From: JAWVZB01 sp033722375
GTDB taxonomy: Bacteria; Actinomycetota; Nitriliruptoria; Nitriliruptorales; Nitriliruptoraceae
DNA: 62,399 nucleotides
Direction: 5' to 3'
Assembly: GCA_033722375.1 (NCBI GenBank)
Contig: JAWVZB010000003.1
Location: forward strand, 1-62,399
The position numbers and the translations under genes were made by a program. This document shows, piece by piece, positions 25,313 through 34,004 of the stretch (positions are counted from its first letter, which is position 1; the number at the start of each line of letters is the position of its first letter). The notes beneath the pieces are model-generated. The model made no database searches and was not told the origin of the DNA. It worked only from the letters and a program-made list of their open reading frames with translations.

Positions 25313-25695
25313 GCTGATCCCACTCGCTGAACTCGCTCGGGCGCATGCCCGGAACGGGCCGGTTGGTACCAGAGGGCAGTGGAGCGCGCAAGAGACGGGA
25401 GAGGCCCCGGGCGCTGGTGCGCCGGGGCCTCGTCGCCGTCGGGTCAGCGTCCGCTGTTGGGGCCACGGACCGTGCGTACGAGGCGGATCGGTCCGAGTTG
25501 TCTACTAAGCGGATCGCGGTGCCCGGGTGCCTCCGGCCGTCGTCCGAGCTGCGTGCCGCCCCGCCCGTCACTGGCCGATGAACACCGTGTGAACGACACC
25601 CGATGCAACTGCCACCGCGCGCCCACGTCAAGCCACGACGACGAGATCCCCGGCTTCGATGCGCGGGCCGCGCACCATGAGCGACGGGGGCGCGC
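25313..25695. other. 383-bp gap without a supported gene
   Basis: No frame here has coding character I would trust; a minus-strand frame at 25444-25626 (60 codons) lacks a good ribosome binding site and family similarity. The stretch contains the strong hairpin at 25401-25431 and presumably the promoter of the DUF4193-lnt-ppm unit. It could hold a small RNA ending at that hairpin. Confidence 0.5.
25401..25431 (-). terminator. Strong GC-rich hairpin
   Basis: GAGGCCCCGG (25401-25410) pairs perfectly with CCGGGGCCTC (25422-25431). The inner CGC/GCG extends it to about 13 bp with one bulged base and a TGGT loop. On the minus strand it is followed by a TCTCCCGTCTCTT pyrimidine stretch, so it may terminate transcription from the amidohydrolase gene or from an unannotated small RNA. 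It lies 265 bases past the amidohydrolase stop. Confidence 0.55.
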
Positions 25696-27264
25696 TCATG
25701 CCTCGTGGACGACCCGTCCCTCGGCGATAGTCAGGACACATCGCGCGCCGCGCGGATCGTCCGCTGCGAAGGGGTCGCCCTCCCATGCTGCGAGGTCAGC
25801 CCGGAAGCCTGCCCGGATGGCCCCGACGAACCGCTCCTGGCGGGCTGCGTAGCGTCCTCCGAGGATCGACGCCGACACCGCTTCGAGACGGTTCAGGCGG
25901 TGGAGCTCCTCGGGATGGTGCTGGGCGGCGTACACGGCGAGCCACGGGTGGAGCGAGGTCACGTTGCTGTCGGATCCGAACGCCAGCGGGACGCCCCGGT
26001 CGGCCAGCGGCCGGAAGGGGTTCGTCCAGCGCCGCCGTTCGGTTCCCAGCCGTCGTTCGTAGAGCCCACCGGGGCCGCCCCACAGGTGTTCGAACGCCGG
26101 CTGTGCGCTGACGACGAGCCCGAGGTCCGCCAATGGCCTGTAGAGGTCGGGCGGCATGACCTCGGCGTGTTCGATCCGGTGACGCGAGCGCTCGACCGCA
26201 CCGTCGAGGTGATCGGGGAGGGATCCCGCGACCTGCTGCCAGCAGCGGACGGCCTGACGGATCGCGGCATCCCCGATGGCGTGCACGCCGATCTGGAGGC
26301 CGTGCTCCACACCCTGGCGGAAGACATCGACGAGGCTGGCGTCGTCGAATTCCAGCCGTCCGGCGGAGTCGTGGTCGGTGTAGGGCGCGTCGAGTGCGGC
26401 GGTGTGGGACCCGAGCGACCCGTCGAGGAAGATGTCGCCGCCGAGCTGCTTCAGCCCCCGTTGGGTGGCGAACGCGGGGTCGAGCCCGCCCCAGTAGGGA
26501 ACGACCTCGATCGGCCACTCCCCCTCGAGCCAGGCGTCGAAGTCGGGCTGGCCCATCAGGTCCGGTCCGCCCATCTCGTGAACGGACACCACCCCGAGAC
26601 TCGCGGCGTGTCGGACCGCTGCCTGCCTGGCTTTGGCGAGTTCTGTTGCGGACATCGCACCGATCGCCCACCGCCGTGCGACGTGGTTCGCGTCGCGTTT
26701 CAGCACCCCGGTGGGCACGCCGTCCTCGTCGGTCGCGATCCCGGCTGCGCGTGCCAGCGGGGCGGACCGCAGGGTCGCCCCGTCGACCATCGCGGAGTGG
26801 CCGTCGATGCGGGAGAGATACACCGCCCGCCCTCCGGCGGCCTCCCCCAGGTCATCGGGATCGGGCAGGCCGTCCTCGAGGAGCTCGGGGTCGTAGCCGT
26901 GGCCCATGACGACGCGTCCGGTGTGCTGGTCGGCGTAGGTCCGCACGGCCCGCAGGAGCTCGTCGCTGGTGGTGATCTCCCGCAGGTTGAGGCCGAGGAG
27001 GGAGAGGCCGGTCGGGGTGAGGTGTGCGTGTGCGTCGACGAAGCCTGGGCCGAGGGTGCATCCGCCCAGGTCCACCCGCTGCTCCGCAGGTGGCGCCGAG
27101 GCGGGATCGTCCCCGACCCAGGCGACGCGCGTTCCGCGGACCAGGACCGCCTTCGCCTTGTACCTCCCCCGGCCCAACGTCACGACGCGGTCCGCGACGA
27201 ACAGGGTCCCCCGCGGGGTCGGCGACGATCGGGTCGAGGGCTCGTCGGGGATGGTCGAGGTCAC
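25696..27264 (-). CDS. YtcJ-like amidohydrolase
   Basis: A 522-residue amidohydrolase-superfamily enzyme (amidohydrolase_3 group). Metal-site motifs are the segment GPGFVDAHAHLTPTG near residue 73, LDGSLGSHTAAL near 285, IGVHAIGDAAI near 330, RIEHAEVMPPDL near 372 and AFGSDSNVTSLHPW near 440. The family hydrolyses amide or ester bonds of uncertain substrates. I chose GTG 27264, which has GAGG upstream; an upstream in-frame extension to 27396 is Pro/Gly-rich and looks non-coding. It is the last gene of a minus-strand run from 30381. Confidence 0.88.
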   Translation of the reverse strand: MTSTIPDEPSTRSSPTPRGTLFVADRVVTLGRGRYKAKAVLVRGTRVAWVGDDPASAPPAEQRVDLGGCTLGPGFVDAHAHLTPTGLSLLGLNLREITTSDELLRAVRTYADQHTGRVVMGHGYDPELLEDGLPDPDDLGEAAGGRAVYLSRIDGHSAMVDGATLRSAPLARAAGIATDEDGVPTGVLKRDANHVARRWAIGAMSATELAKARQAAVRHAASLGVVSVHEMGGPDLMGQPDFDAWLEGEWPIEVVPYWGGLDPAFATQRGLKQLGGDIFLDGSLGSHTAALDAPYTDHDSAGRLEFDDASLVDVFRQGVEHGLQIGVHAIGDAAIRQAVRCWQQVAGSLPDHLDGAVERSRHRIEHAEVMPPDLYRPLADLGLVVSAQPAFEHLWGGPGGLYERRLGTERRRWTNPFRPLADRGVPLAFGSDSNVTSLHPWLAVYAAQHHPEELHRLNRLEAVSASILGGRYAARQERFVGAIRAGFRADLAAWEGDPFAADDPRGARCVLTIAEGRVVHEA

Positions 27265-27406
27265 GAGTACCTCGCTCCCCGGATGCACGGGCGGCGACGG
27301 GAGGTGCCCGTGTCCCGGGACGCGGGCGGTGGAGCCGGGCCCGTTCGGACGTTCTGCCTCCTGCTGTCCACGGCGGGACCGTAGCAGTGCAGACACCGCT
27401 TCTGTG

Positions 27407-27727
27407 TCATCCGCCGCTGCCGGCCACCATCGCCATCAGCAGGGCAGTGAGGACGAACAGCGTCACGGCGGCGACCGCACGACCGCGGCCGACCGGACGC
27501 TTCTTCACGTCGTCCACGAGCAGGGTGGCGGTGGCGTACATGCCGCCGACCGCTGTCCCCAGAGCCGAAACGAGCAGCGCGACGCGAAGCGCGTTGGCCC
27601 CGCTCGCTCCGAGCACACCCAGCGCCAGAGCCAGGACGAGACCGCCCAGCGCGGTGCCTCCGGCGATACGCCAGGCCCGGCGGGTACGGCGTCGACCGTG
27701 CTCCTCCTCCGGCTCGGGCGTGGTCAC
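27407..27727 (-). CDS. Small membrane protein
   Basis: A 106-residue protein with a charged N terminus (PEPEEEHGRRRTRRAWR) and three hydrophobic segments at about residues 20-42, 46-72 and 84-104. It overlaps the acyl-CoA dehydrogenase stop region by 4 bases, so it is translated with it. I do not recognise the family; it may be a membrane accessory or simply a passenger gene. Confidence 0.7.
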   Translation of the reverse strand: MTTPEPEEEHGRRRTRRAWRIAGGTALGGLVLALALGVLGASGANALRVALLVSALGTAVGGMYATATLLVDDVKKRPVGRGRAVAAVTLFVLTALLMAMVAGSGG

Positions 27728-28860
27728 CGGCCCTCCGCGAGCCGTCGGCCGATGACGAGTCGTTGGATCTGGTTGGTGCCCTCGAAGATCTGCATGACCT
27801 TCGCCTCGCGCATGTAGCGCTCGACGGGGAACTCGCGGGTGTAGCCCACCCCACCGAGTACCTGCACCGCATCCGTCGTGACCGCCATGGCGGTGTCAGT
27901 GGCGAACAGCTTGCTCATCGAGCACAGCTTGCTCGCGTCCTCGCCAGCGTCGCGGTGAGCTGCGGCGCTGCGGTACAGCGAGCGGGCTGCTTCGGTCCGG
28001 GTGGCCATGTCGGCGAGGAGGAAGCTGATGCCCTGGAACTCGATGATGGGGCGACCGAACTGCTCTCGTTGGCTGGCGTAGGCCACCGCCGAGTCCACGG
28101 CTGCCTGCGCGAGCCCGACGGCGATGGCGGAGATGCCCAAGCGACCACCGTCGAGCGCGGACATCGCGATACGGAACCCGGCGCCCTCGTCCCCGATGAG
28201 GCGGTCGCGTGACACGACGGCGTCGTCCAGCACGATCTGCGCGGTCGGCGACCCTCGCAGACCCATCTTGTCCTCGGGTGGTTGCGGCTCCAACCCTGGC
28301 TGCTCCGCGTCGACGACGAACGCAGAGATGCCGCGCGCCCCCTCTCCCCCGGTCCGGGCGAACACCACGTAGCGGTCGGCGACGCCTCCGTGGGTGACCC
28401 AGGCCTTCGTGCCCCGCAGCCGGTACCCGTCGTCGGTCGGCTCCGCGCGAGCCTGCAACGCGGCGGCGTCGGAACCGGCATCTGGCTCCGACAGGCAGTA
28501 CGCGCCGAGTTCCTCCGCCGCCGTCATCGGAGGGAGGAACCGGTGTCGCTGCTCGTCGCTCGCGAACGCGTCGATCGCGTACATCGTCAGCGAGTGCACC
28601 GAGAGCGCAAGTGCCAGTGTGACGTGGCCGCGCGCCAACTCCTCCAGGACCATGAGGTAGGTCCGGTAGGGCAGGTCCGAACCGCCGACGTCCTCGGGGA
28701 ACGGCAGTCCGGCCAGGTCCATGCTGCCGAGCTCGCTGAACCGCTCCCGCGGGAAGCTCGCGTCGGCCTCGTGCCGGGACGCCTCGGGTGTTACCTCGTT
28801 GTCGACGAAGGTGCGCACCACCTCGAGGAGCTGCCGCTGCTCGTCGGGGAGGTCATGCAT
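27724..28860 (-). CDS. Acyl-CoA dehydrogenase
   Basis: A 378-residue FAD enzyme of standard ACAD length. Signatures are AYCLSEPDAGSDAAAL near residue 123, GTKAWVTHGGVADRYVVFA near 150, YASQREQFGRPIIEFQ near 255 and VQVLGGVGYTREFPVERYMREAK near 325. The Glu in the C-terminal IFEGTNQIQRLVIGR is the likely catalytic base, as in short- and medium-chain enzymes. It oxidises acyl-CoA thioesters; the chain length cannot be told. It overlaps the GNAT gene by 8 bases and the small membrane gene by 4. Confidence 0.93.
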   Translation of the reverse strand: MHDLPDEQRQLLEVVRTFVDNEVTPEASRHEADASFPRERFSELGSMDLAGLPFPEDVGGSDLPYRTYLMVLEELARGHVTLALALSVHSLTMYAIDAFASDEQRHRFLPPMTAAEELGAYCLSEPDAGSDAAALQARAEPTDDGYRLRGTKAWVTHGGVADRYVVFARTGGEGARGISAFVVDAEQPGLEPQPPEDKMGLRGSPTAQIVLDDAVVSRDRLIGDEGAGFRIAMSALDGGRLGISAIAVGLAQAAVDSAVAYASQREQFGRPIIEFQGISFLLADMATRTEAARSLYRSAAAHRDAGEDASKLCSMSKLFATDTAMAVTTDAVQVLGGVGYTREFPVERYMREAKVMQIFEGTNQIQRLVIGRRLAEGR

Positions 28861-29281
28861 CGGTGGGTCGCTCGTCGGGGCGGAGGCTCATCATGATCCG
28901 CCGCGGGAGGTACCCGAGGGCTTCGAGGAACGCCCGTCCCTCGTCGTTGTCCGCAGCCACCGAGATCTCGACGACCGGGACCCTCGTGTCCTCCGCCCAC
29001 GACTGGATCGCCTGGATGAGTGACCGCCCGACGCCCCGCCGGCGCGCCGTCCGGCGCGTGAATACCGGACCCACGGTGCAGCCGGTCGGCCGGAGCGTCC
29101 CCGCGGCGTACCCGAGGGCATCGCCGCCGTCCTCGTCCTCGGCGATCCAGAAGATGCCGGCCTGCGGCATCGGGGCGTCCCAGGGCTCACCGGTCTCGCT
29201 GGTGGCGGAGGCCTCCTGCTCGTACTCGGCCGCCAGCGGTCGGATCTCCTCGATACGGGCGCGTCGGATCCGGACACTCAC
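28853..29281 (-). CDS. GNAT-family N-acetyltransferase
   Basis: A 142-residue GNAT protein. The acetyl-CoA site motif reads RRRGVGRSLIQAIQSWAE near residue 90, preceded by the strand VGPVFTRRTA and followed by FLEALGYLPRRIMMSL. The GTG start overlaps the peptidase stop in a GTGA arrangement and its end overlaps the acyl-CoA dehydrogenase start. The substrate is unknown; the tight packing suggests co-expression with the Xaa-Pro peptidase. Confidence 0.87.
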   Translation of the reverse strand: MSVRIRRARIEEIRPLAAEYEQEASATSETGEPWDAPMPQAGIFWIAEDEDGGDALGYAAGTLRPTGCTVGPVFTRRTARRRGVGRSLIQAIQSWAEDTRVPVVEISVAADNDEGRAFLEALGYLPRRIMMSLRPDERPTDA

Positions 29282-30381
29282 GCTCCCACCTCCACGAGGT
29301 CGCGGTCCAGGACGTTGAGTCGTTCGACACCGGTCTCGGTCACGACGACGATGTCCTCGATGCGCGCCCCGAACCGGCCGTCGACGTAGATGCCCGGTTC
29401 GACGGAGAACGCCATCCCGGGCCGCAGCGGCTCGTCGTTGCCGGCCACGATCCACGGCTCCTCGTGCTCCTCGATGCCGATGCCGTGTCCCGTGCGATGG
29501 AGGAACCGCTCGCCGTACCCCGCCTCGCTGATGTGTTCGCGGGCGACCGCATCGACCTCCTCCGCGCTCACCCCGGGGGCCACCGCGGCCACGGCTGCGC
29601 GCTGCGCTTCGAGGAGCACGTCGTGGACGGCGCGGTACTCGTCGGAGGCGGGCCCGACGGTGTAGTTGCGGGTCATGTCCGAGCAGTAGCCGTCACGGGT
29701 GCCGCCGATGTCGATCACGACGGCGTCGCCCGGCGACAGCTCCCGGTCGGAGGTCTCGTGGTGGGGGCTCGCTCCGTTCGCGCCTGCGGCCACGATGACG
29801 AAATTCACCTCGTCGTGGTCGTCGAGGATCAAGTCGGCGATGTCGCGGGCGACCTCGCGCTCGGTGCGTCCCGGCCGCAGCAGACCCGGCACCTGTGCGT
29901 GCACGGCATCGATAGCACGCCCCGCTCCACGCAGCGCTTCAACCTCGGTGTCGTCCTTGACGATCCGCAGGTGGCGCATGACCGAGGTGGCCGCTTGCCA
30001 CTCCCCATCCGGAAGCCGCTGCTGGAGACGGAGCAGGAAGCTGGCCCAGAGACGATCCTGGACCGCGTAGACGGCCGAGTCGGACGCATGCGCCGAGACG
30101 ATCTCCGCCACGAGGCGGAAGGGATCCTCGTCCTCCTCCCACGAGCGGAGCGACACGTGCTCCGCAACCCCCTGATCGCGGGCTCGTGGCAGCTCCAACC
30201 GCGGCACGACGAGCCCGGGATCGCCCTCAGCCGGCACGACGAGCAGGGTGAGCCGCTCCAGCGGGAGGGCGTGGTAGCCGACCAGGTAGCGGAGGTCCGC
30301 GCTCGGCCCCACGAGCAGCAGGTCGATCCCCTGGTCCCGCATGACCGCCTGCGCGTCCGCGACGCGTGTCGTGGTCGACAA
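29278..30381 (-). CDS. Xaa-Pro aminopeptidase/dipeptidase (M24 family)
   Basis: A 367-residue M24B metallopeptidase. It has an N-terminal creatinase-like domain (GPSADLRYLVGYHALPLERLT near residue 25) and a C-terminal pita-bread domain. Dinuclear metal ligands are seen in VVIDIGGTRDGYCSDMTR (two Asp), HRTGHGIGIEEHEEP (His), SVEPGIYVDG (Glu) and ARIEDIVVVT (Glu). It cleaves bonds before proline in cytosolic peptides. A mycobacterial counterpart, PepE (Rv2089c), sits in the comparable region. First gene of the run toward the amidohydrolase. Confidence 0.93.
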   Translation of the reverse strand: MSTTTRVADAQAVMRDQGIDLLLVGPSADLRYLVGYHALPLERLTLLVVPAEGDPGLVVPRLELPRARDQGVAEHVSLRSWEEDEDPFRLVAEIVSAHASDSAVYAVQDRLWASFLLRLQQRLPDGEWQAATSVMRHLRIVKDDTEVEALRGAGRAIDAVHAQVPGLLRPGRTEREVARDIADLILDDHDEVNFVIVAAGANGASPHHETSDRELSPGDAVVIDIGGTRDGYCSDMTRNYTVGPASDEYRAVHDVLLEAQRAAVAAVAPGVSAEEVDAVAREHISEAGYGERFLHRTGHGIGIEEHEEPWIVAGNDEPLRPGMAFSVEPGIYVDGRFGARIEDIVVVTETGVERLNVLDRDLVEVGA

Positions 30382-30498
30382 CCCAGAGCTCCCGGTCGGC
30401 AGGCTGCCATCGTAGAGCGACCGCCGGGACGGGACGGGCGCTCCCCTACGCTCCGCGGCTGGCGTCCGTCCCCACCCCCGGACCTCGGAGCTCCGCCG

Positions 30499-32142
30499 GT
30501 GAACGCAGCCTTCGCCCCGCCCGATCGCGAGGAGGCGCTCGACCGGATGGCCCGCACACCACTCGACGTGCTGGTCGTCGGGGGCGGTATCACGGGGGCG
30601 GGGATCGCCCTGGATGCCATGACCCGCGGGTACCGGACCGCGCTGGTCGAACGAGACGACCTCGCGTCAGGAACGTCTTCCCGGTCCTCGAAGCTCGTAC
30701 ACGGCGGCATCCGCTACCTGTCGCATGGTGACCTGCCCATGGTCGTCGAGGGGGTGCGCGAGCGTGACCGTCTCCGGCGCCTGGCACCCCATCTCGTCCA
30801 CCCCGTTCCCTTCGCGATCCCCGCACCGTCGTCGCGACGGTGGGCGGAGCTCAAGATCGGGATGCTCCTCTACGACGCCTTCGCTTTCGGCCGCAACGTG
30901 CACCGTCACCACGGTCTCGACCACGGTCGTTTCCTTCGCGCTGCACCGGGGCTGGTTCGAGGCAACGATCGTGGCTACCGCTACGTCGACTGCCAGACCG
31001 ACGACGCGCGACTGACCCTGACCGTCGCACTGACCGCGCGCCGCCACGGGGCACTGATCGCCAACCACGCCGAGGTCGTCGACCTCCTCGAGTCGCGGGG
31101 GCAGGTCGTCGGGGCTCGGGTCGCCGACGGGCTCACCGGTGAGACGCTGGACGTCAGCGCGAGATGGGTGGTGTCCGCCACGGGGGTCTGGGCGGACCGC
31201 GTGCGACGCCTGGCGGCCGATCCGGGTGCGCCCCGCCTCGTGCCGTCCCGTGGCGTCCATCTGACGTTCCCCCGGAGCCTGCTGCCGGTCAACGGCGCGG
31301 TCAGCTTCCCGTCGGGACTCGACGACGGCCGCATGGTGTTCGTGGTCCCCTGGGGTGGACAGGTCTATGTCGGGACCACCGACGAGGTCCACACCGACCC
31401 GGTCGACGCCTCCTCGGTTGGCTCCGGCGACGCGGAGTACCTGACCGCGAGCATCTCCAGCGCGTTCGGGGTCGACGTCTCGGTGCGTGACGCGATCGGG
31501 GCGTGGGCCGGCCTGCGCCCCCTGATGGCGGGCAGCGACGGTCTCCCGCCCACCGACCTCTCCCGCCGGCATGCCGTCGTCCCCGGTCCGCCCGGCCTCG
31601 TGACGGTCACGGGCGGCAAGCTCACGACCTACCGCCAGATGGCCGAGGATGTCGTCGACGAGCTCGCACGCGCTGACGGCAACAGCACCCGCTGTCACAC
31701 CAAACGTCTGCCGCTGGGCACGAGAGACGCCAGAGGGGTGCTGAGTGCCGTCGCGGTCGCCCGCAGGCTCGGTTACGACGACGCGGTCGGACGCACTCTC
31801 TACGCACGACACGGTGATGCCGCGCCGGTGGTGCTCGAGGCCTGCCGCCGCTGGAAGGAGGACAGCCCCCTGGTGCCGGGGCTCCCGTACCTGACCGGGG
31901 AGGTCCGCTGGAGCGTGCGACACGAGCTCGCCCGCACACTGGCCGATGTGCTCGATCGCCGACTGCGCGTCTCGGTGCGGGACCGGGCGGCTGGCGGCGC
32001 CGGTATCGCGGCGAGCGTGGCGGTCCTCGCGGAGGAACTGGGGTGGGACCCGGCCCGGCAGGAACAGGAGGTAGCGGAGTACCTGCGCCAGGTGAGGACC
32101 GAACGCGGCCCGGTCCCCCTGGACGACGGCTGGCGGTCGTAG
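30499..32142 (+). CDS. glpD: FAD-dependent glycerol-3-phosphate dehydrogenase
   Basis: A 547-residue membrane-associated flavoenzyme. The N-terminal FAD motif is VVGGGITGAGIALDAMTRG. Family stretches are ASGTSSRSSKLVHGGIRYLS near residue 58, YVGTTDEVHTDP near 293, AWAGLRPLM near 336 and TVTGGKLTTYRQMAED near 370. It oxidises glycerol 3-phosphate to dihydroxyacetone phosphate and passes electrons to quinone. GTG start with GGAG upstream. It faces away from the peptidase gene across 117 bp. A lipid kinase and AGPS-like flavoprotein nearby give the region a glycerolipid flavour. Confidence 0.94.
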   Translation: MNAAFAPPDREEALDRMARTPLDVLVVGGGITGAGIALDAMTRGYRTALVERDDLASGTSSRSSKLVHGGIRYLSHGDLPMVVEGVRERDRLRRLAPHLVHPVPFAIPAPSSRRWAELKIGMLLYDAFAFGRNVHRHHGLDHGRFLRAAPGLVRGNDRGYRYVDCQTDDARLTLTVALTARRHGALIANHAEVVDLLESRGQVVGARVADGLTGETLDVSARWVVSATGVWADRVRRLAADPGAPRLVPSRGVHLTFPRSLLPVNGAVSFPSGLDDGRMVFVVPWGGQVYVGTTDEVHTDPVDASSVGSGDAEYLTASISSAFGVDVSVRDAIGAWAGLRPLMAGSDGLPPTDLSRRHAVVPGPPGLVTVTGGKLTTYRQMAEDVVDELARADGNSTRCHTKRLPLGTRDARGVLSAVAVARRLGYDDAVGRTLYARHGDAAPVVLEACRRWKEDSPLVPGLPYLTGEVRWSVRHELARTLADVLDRRLRVSVRDRAAGGAGIAASVAVLAEELGWDPARQEQEVAEYLRQVRTERGPVPLDDGWRS

Positions 32143-32168
32143 GGAGGCGCGTCGGTACGTTGCCGACC

Positions 32169-33062
32169 GTGAGATCTCTCGCTCTGGCCCTGGTCGTCGC
32201 CACCCTCCTCACCGCCTGTGTCGGCGACGCGGACGACCCCGTGCAGACCCTCACGACGGGGACTGCTTCGCCCACCCAGACGCCGCAGCGGCCCGTTGCC
32301 GGCGAGCCGGCGGCCTCACCGAGTCCCGAGGGGAGCTCGGCTCCAGCAGCCGGGACCGCCACCGAGGCCCCGGACTGGCTCGGGACGCGCGTGCTCCCGG
32401 AAGGGGCGTCCGGCTTCGGCACCGTGGTCCCGACCCCGCCGGAACTGGTGGACCGGCGCATCGTGACCACGGACCTGCTGCCACCTCCAGCCGGGGAAGC
32501 GTTCGAGTTCGAGCTCGGCCCCGTGCCCGACGCTGTTCTCGCCCGGTCCACCTGGCAGGAGGCCTGCCCCGTGACCGCGGCAGAGCTCGCCTACGTCACG
32601 GTGGCGTTCTGGGGCTTCGACGACCGTCCGCACACGGGCGAGCTACTGGTCGCTGCCAGCGTCGCCGAAGACGTCGTTGAGGTGTTCCGCACCGCGTTCG
32701 AGGCGCGCTTCCCGATCGAGGAGATGCGGATCGTCACGCCCGAGGAGCTCGACGCCCCGCCGACCGGTGACGGGAACAACACCACGGCGTTCGTCTGCCG
32801 CCCAGTGCGCGGGTCACAGCGGTGGTCGCAGCACGCGTACGGACTGGCCGTCGACGTCAACCCGTTCCACAACCCCTACGTGAAGGGAGCACTGGTCCTG
32901 CCGGAGCTGGCCTCCGCCTACACGGACCGGTCGTGGGAGCGCCCGGGCATGCTCCGTGAGGACGGCCCCGTCGTCTCGGCGTTCGATGACGCGGGCTGGC
33001 ACTGGGGCGGCCGGTGGGACGAGCCCGTGGACCTCATGCACTTCTCCCGCGACGGCGGGTGA
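32169..33062 (+). CDS. M15-type D-Ala-D-Ala carboxypeptidase lipoprotein
   Basis: A 297-residue exported protein. The N terminus is a lipoprotein signal ending in the lipobox LLTAC (Cys18). A Thr/Pro/Ala-rich linker of about 55 residues follows, then a VanY/M15-like zinc peptidase domain. The zinc motif SQHAYGLAVDVNPF (S-x-H-x4-G-x3-D) is near residue 220, and the third ligand and base are in FDDAGWHWGGRWD and MHF at the C terminus. It likely trims peptidoglycan stem peptides. GTG start; it follows glpD by 26 bases and may be co-transcribed. Confidence 0.87.
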   Translation: MRSLALALVVATLLTACVGDADDPVQTLTTGTASPTQTPQRPVAGEPAASPSPEGSSAPAAGTATEAPDWLGTRVLPEGASGFGTVVPTPPELVDRRIVTTDLLPPPAGEAFEFELGPVPDAVLARSTWQEACPVTAAELAYVTVAFWGFDDRPHTGELLVAASVAEDVVEVFRTAFEARFPIEEMRIVTPEELDAPPTGDGNNTTAFVCRPVRGSQRWSQHAYGLAVDVNPFHNPYVKGALVLPELASAYTDRSWERPGMLREDGPVVSAFDDAGWHWGGRWDEPVDLMHFSRDGG

Positions 33063-33074
33063 CGCCGGGCACGG

Positions 33075-34004
33075 TCACACCTTCAGGGACAGCACGCGAG
33101 GGAGCAGGTCGAACGACGCCGGTGTGGAACCGAGCACCTCGCCGTCCGCCTCGATGAGGAGCGGATCGGACGCCTCGATCTCGACACGACTGGACTGGTA
33201 CTCCCGGACGTCAGCGTCCCCGAGATGCTCACCGTGACGGATCCGCGGGGTCTTCACGAACACGTCCTTCACCTCGCCCTGCCAGATCTGGACGTTGAAG
33301 ATCCCGTCGTCGGGCAGCGCGCGGGGCGCGACCTTCAGGTTCCCGCCGAAGAACTGACCGTTGGCGACCACCAGGTTCGAGATCTCCTCGGCGACGGAGG
33401 TGTGGTCGACGGTGACCGACGCCTCGACCAGCTCGAAGCTCCTGATCGCCGCGAAGATCGCCAGGAGGTAGCGGCTCTTGCCGAGGAACCGCGGGAGGCG
33501 GTTCGCGCGATCGGTGACGAGGCCTCCGTATCCGGCCTCGGCGATGTTCGCGAAGAGACGGACACGCTCCCGACCGTCCGGCCCTGTCAAGCGAACACGC
33601 CCAAGATCGATGGGGAAGAGCTCGGAGCCTGCGAGGTGTCGCGCGGCCCGTTCCGGGGCTCGGTCGAGACCGAACGTGCGGATGAAATCACATCCCGACC
33701 CCCCTGCGACCACGCCGAGCACCAGGTCGTCGGCCACCGGCTCGCCCCGCTCCGCATCGACGAGCCCGTTCACGACCTCGTGCACCGTGCCGTCCCCACC
33801 GAGAGCGACGATGAACCGTCGGCCCCGCTCCGTCACGGCCTCCCGCGCGAGCTCGACCGCCTCGCCGGGGCGGCGGGTGAGCTCGACCTCGTGCTCCAGA
33901 CCGAGCTCGTCGAGCGCGGCCGTCAGGCGCGGCAGTGCGGCGTTGCGACCCCGCCCCGCCCGGGGGTTCGTCACGATCGTCATGGGCCCGAACGGGCTCG
34001 TCAC
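33075..34004 (-). CDS. Diacylglycerol kinase-family lipid kinase
   Basis: A 309-residue member of the DagK/YegS/LCB5 group. Motifs are the N-terminal TIVTNPRAGRGRN, the nucleotide-binding VALGGDGTVHEVVNGL near residue 67, GVVAGGSGCDFIRTFGL near 95, and the C-terminal DDGIFNVQIWQG and EIEASDPLLIEADGE strands. It phosphorylates a lipid such as diacylglycerol. The GTG start overlaps the Fe-S protein stop in a GTGA overlap. In M. tuberculosis a DagK (Rv2252) likewise neighbours an AGPS-like flavoprotein and glpD1 (from memory). Confidence 0.88.
   Translation of the reverse strand: MTSPFGPMTIVTNPRAGRGRNAALPRLTAALDELGLEHEVELTRRPGEAVELAREAVTERGRRFIVALGGDGTVHEVVNGLVDAERGEPVADDLVLGVVAGGSGCDFIRTFGLDRAPERAARHLAGSELFPIDLGRVRLTGPDGRERVRLFANIAEAGYGGLVTDRANRLPRFLGKSRYLLAIFAAIRSFELVEASVTVDHTSVAEEISNLVVANGQFFGGNLKVAPRALPDDGIFNVQIWQGEVKDVFVKTPRIRHGEHLGDADVREYQSSRVEIEASDPLLIEADGEVLGSTPASFDLLPRVLSLKV

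Noticed and set aside
25444..25626. A 60-codon minus-strand gene
   Set aside because: No ribosome binding site, arginine/proline-rich shadow-like composition and no recognisable motif.
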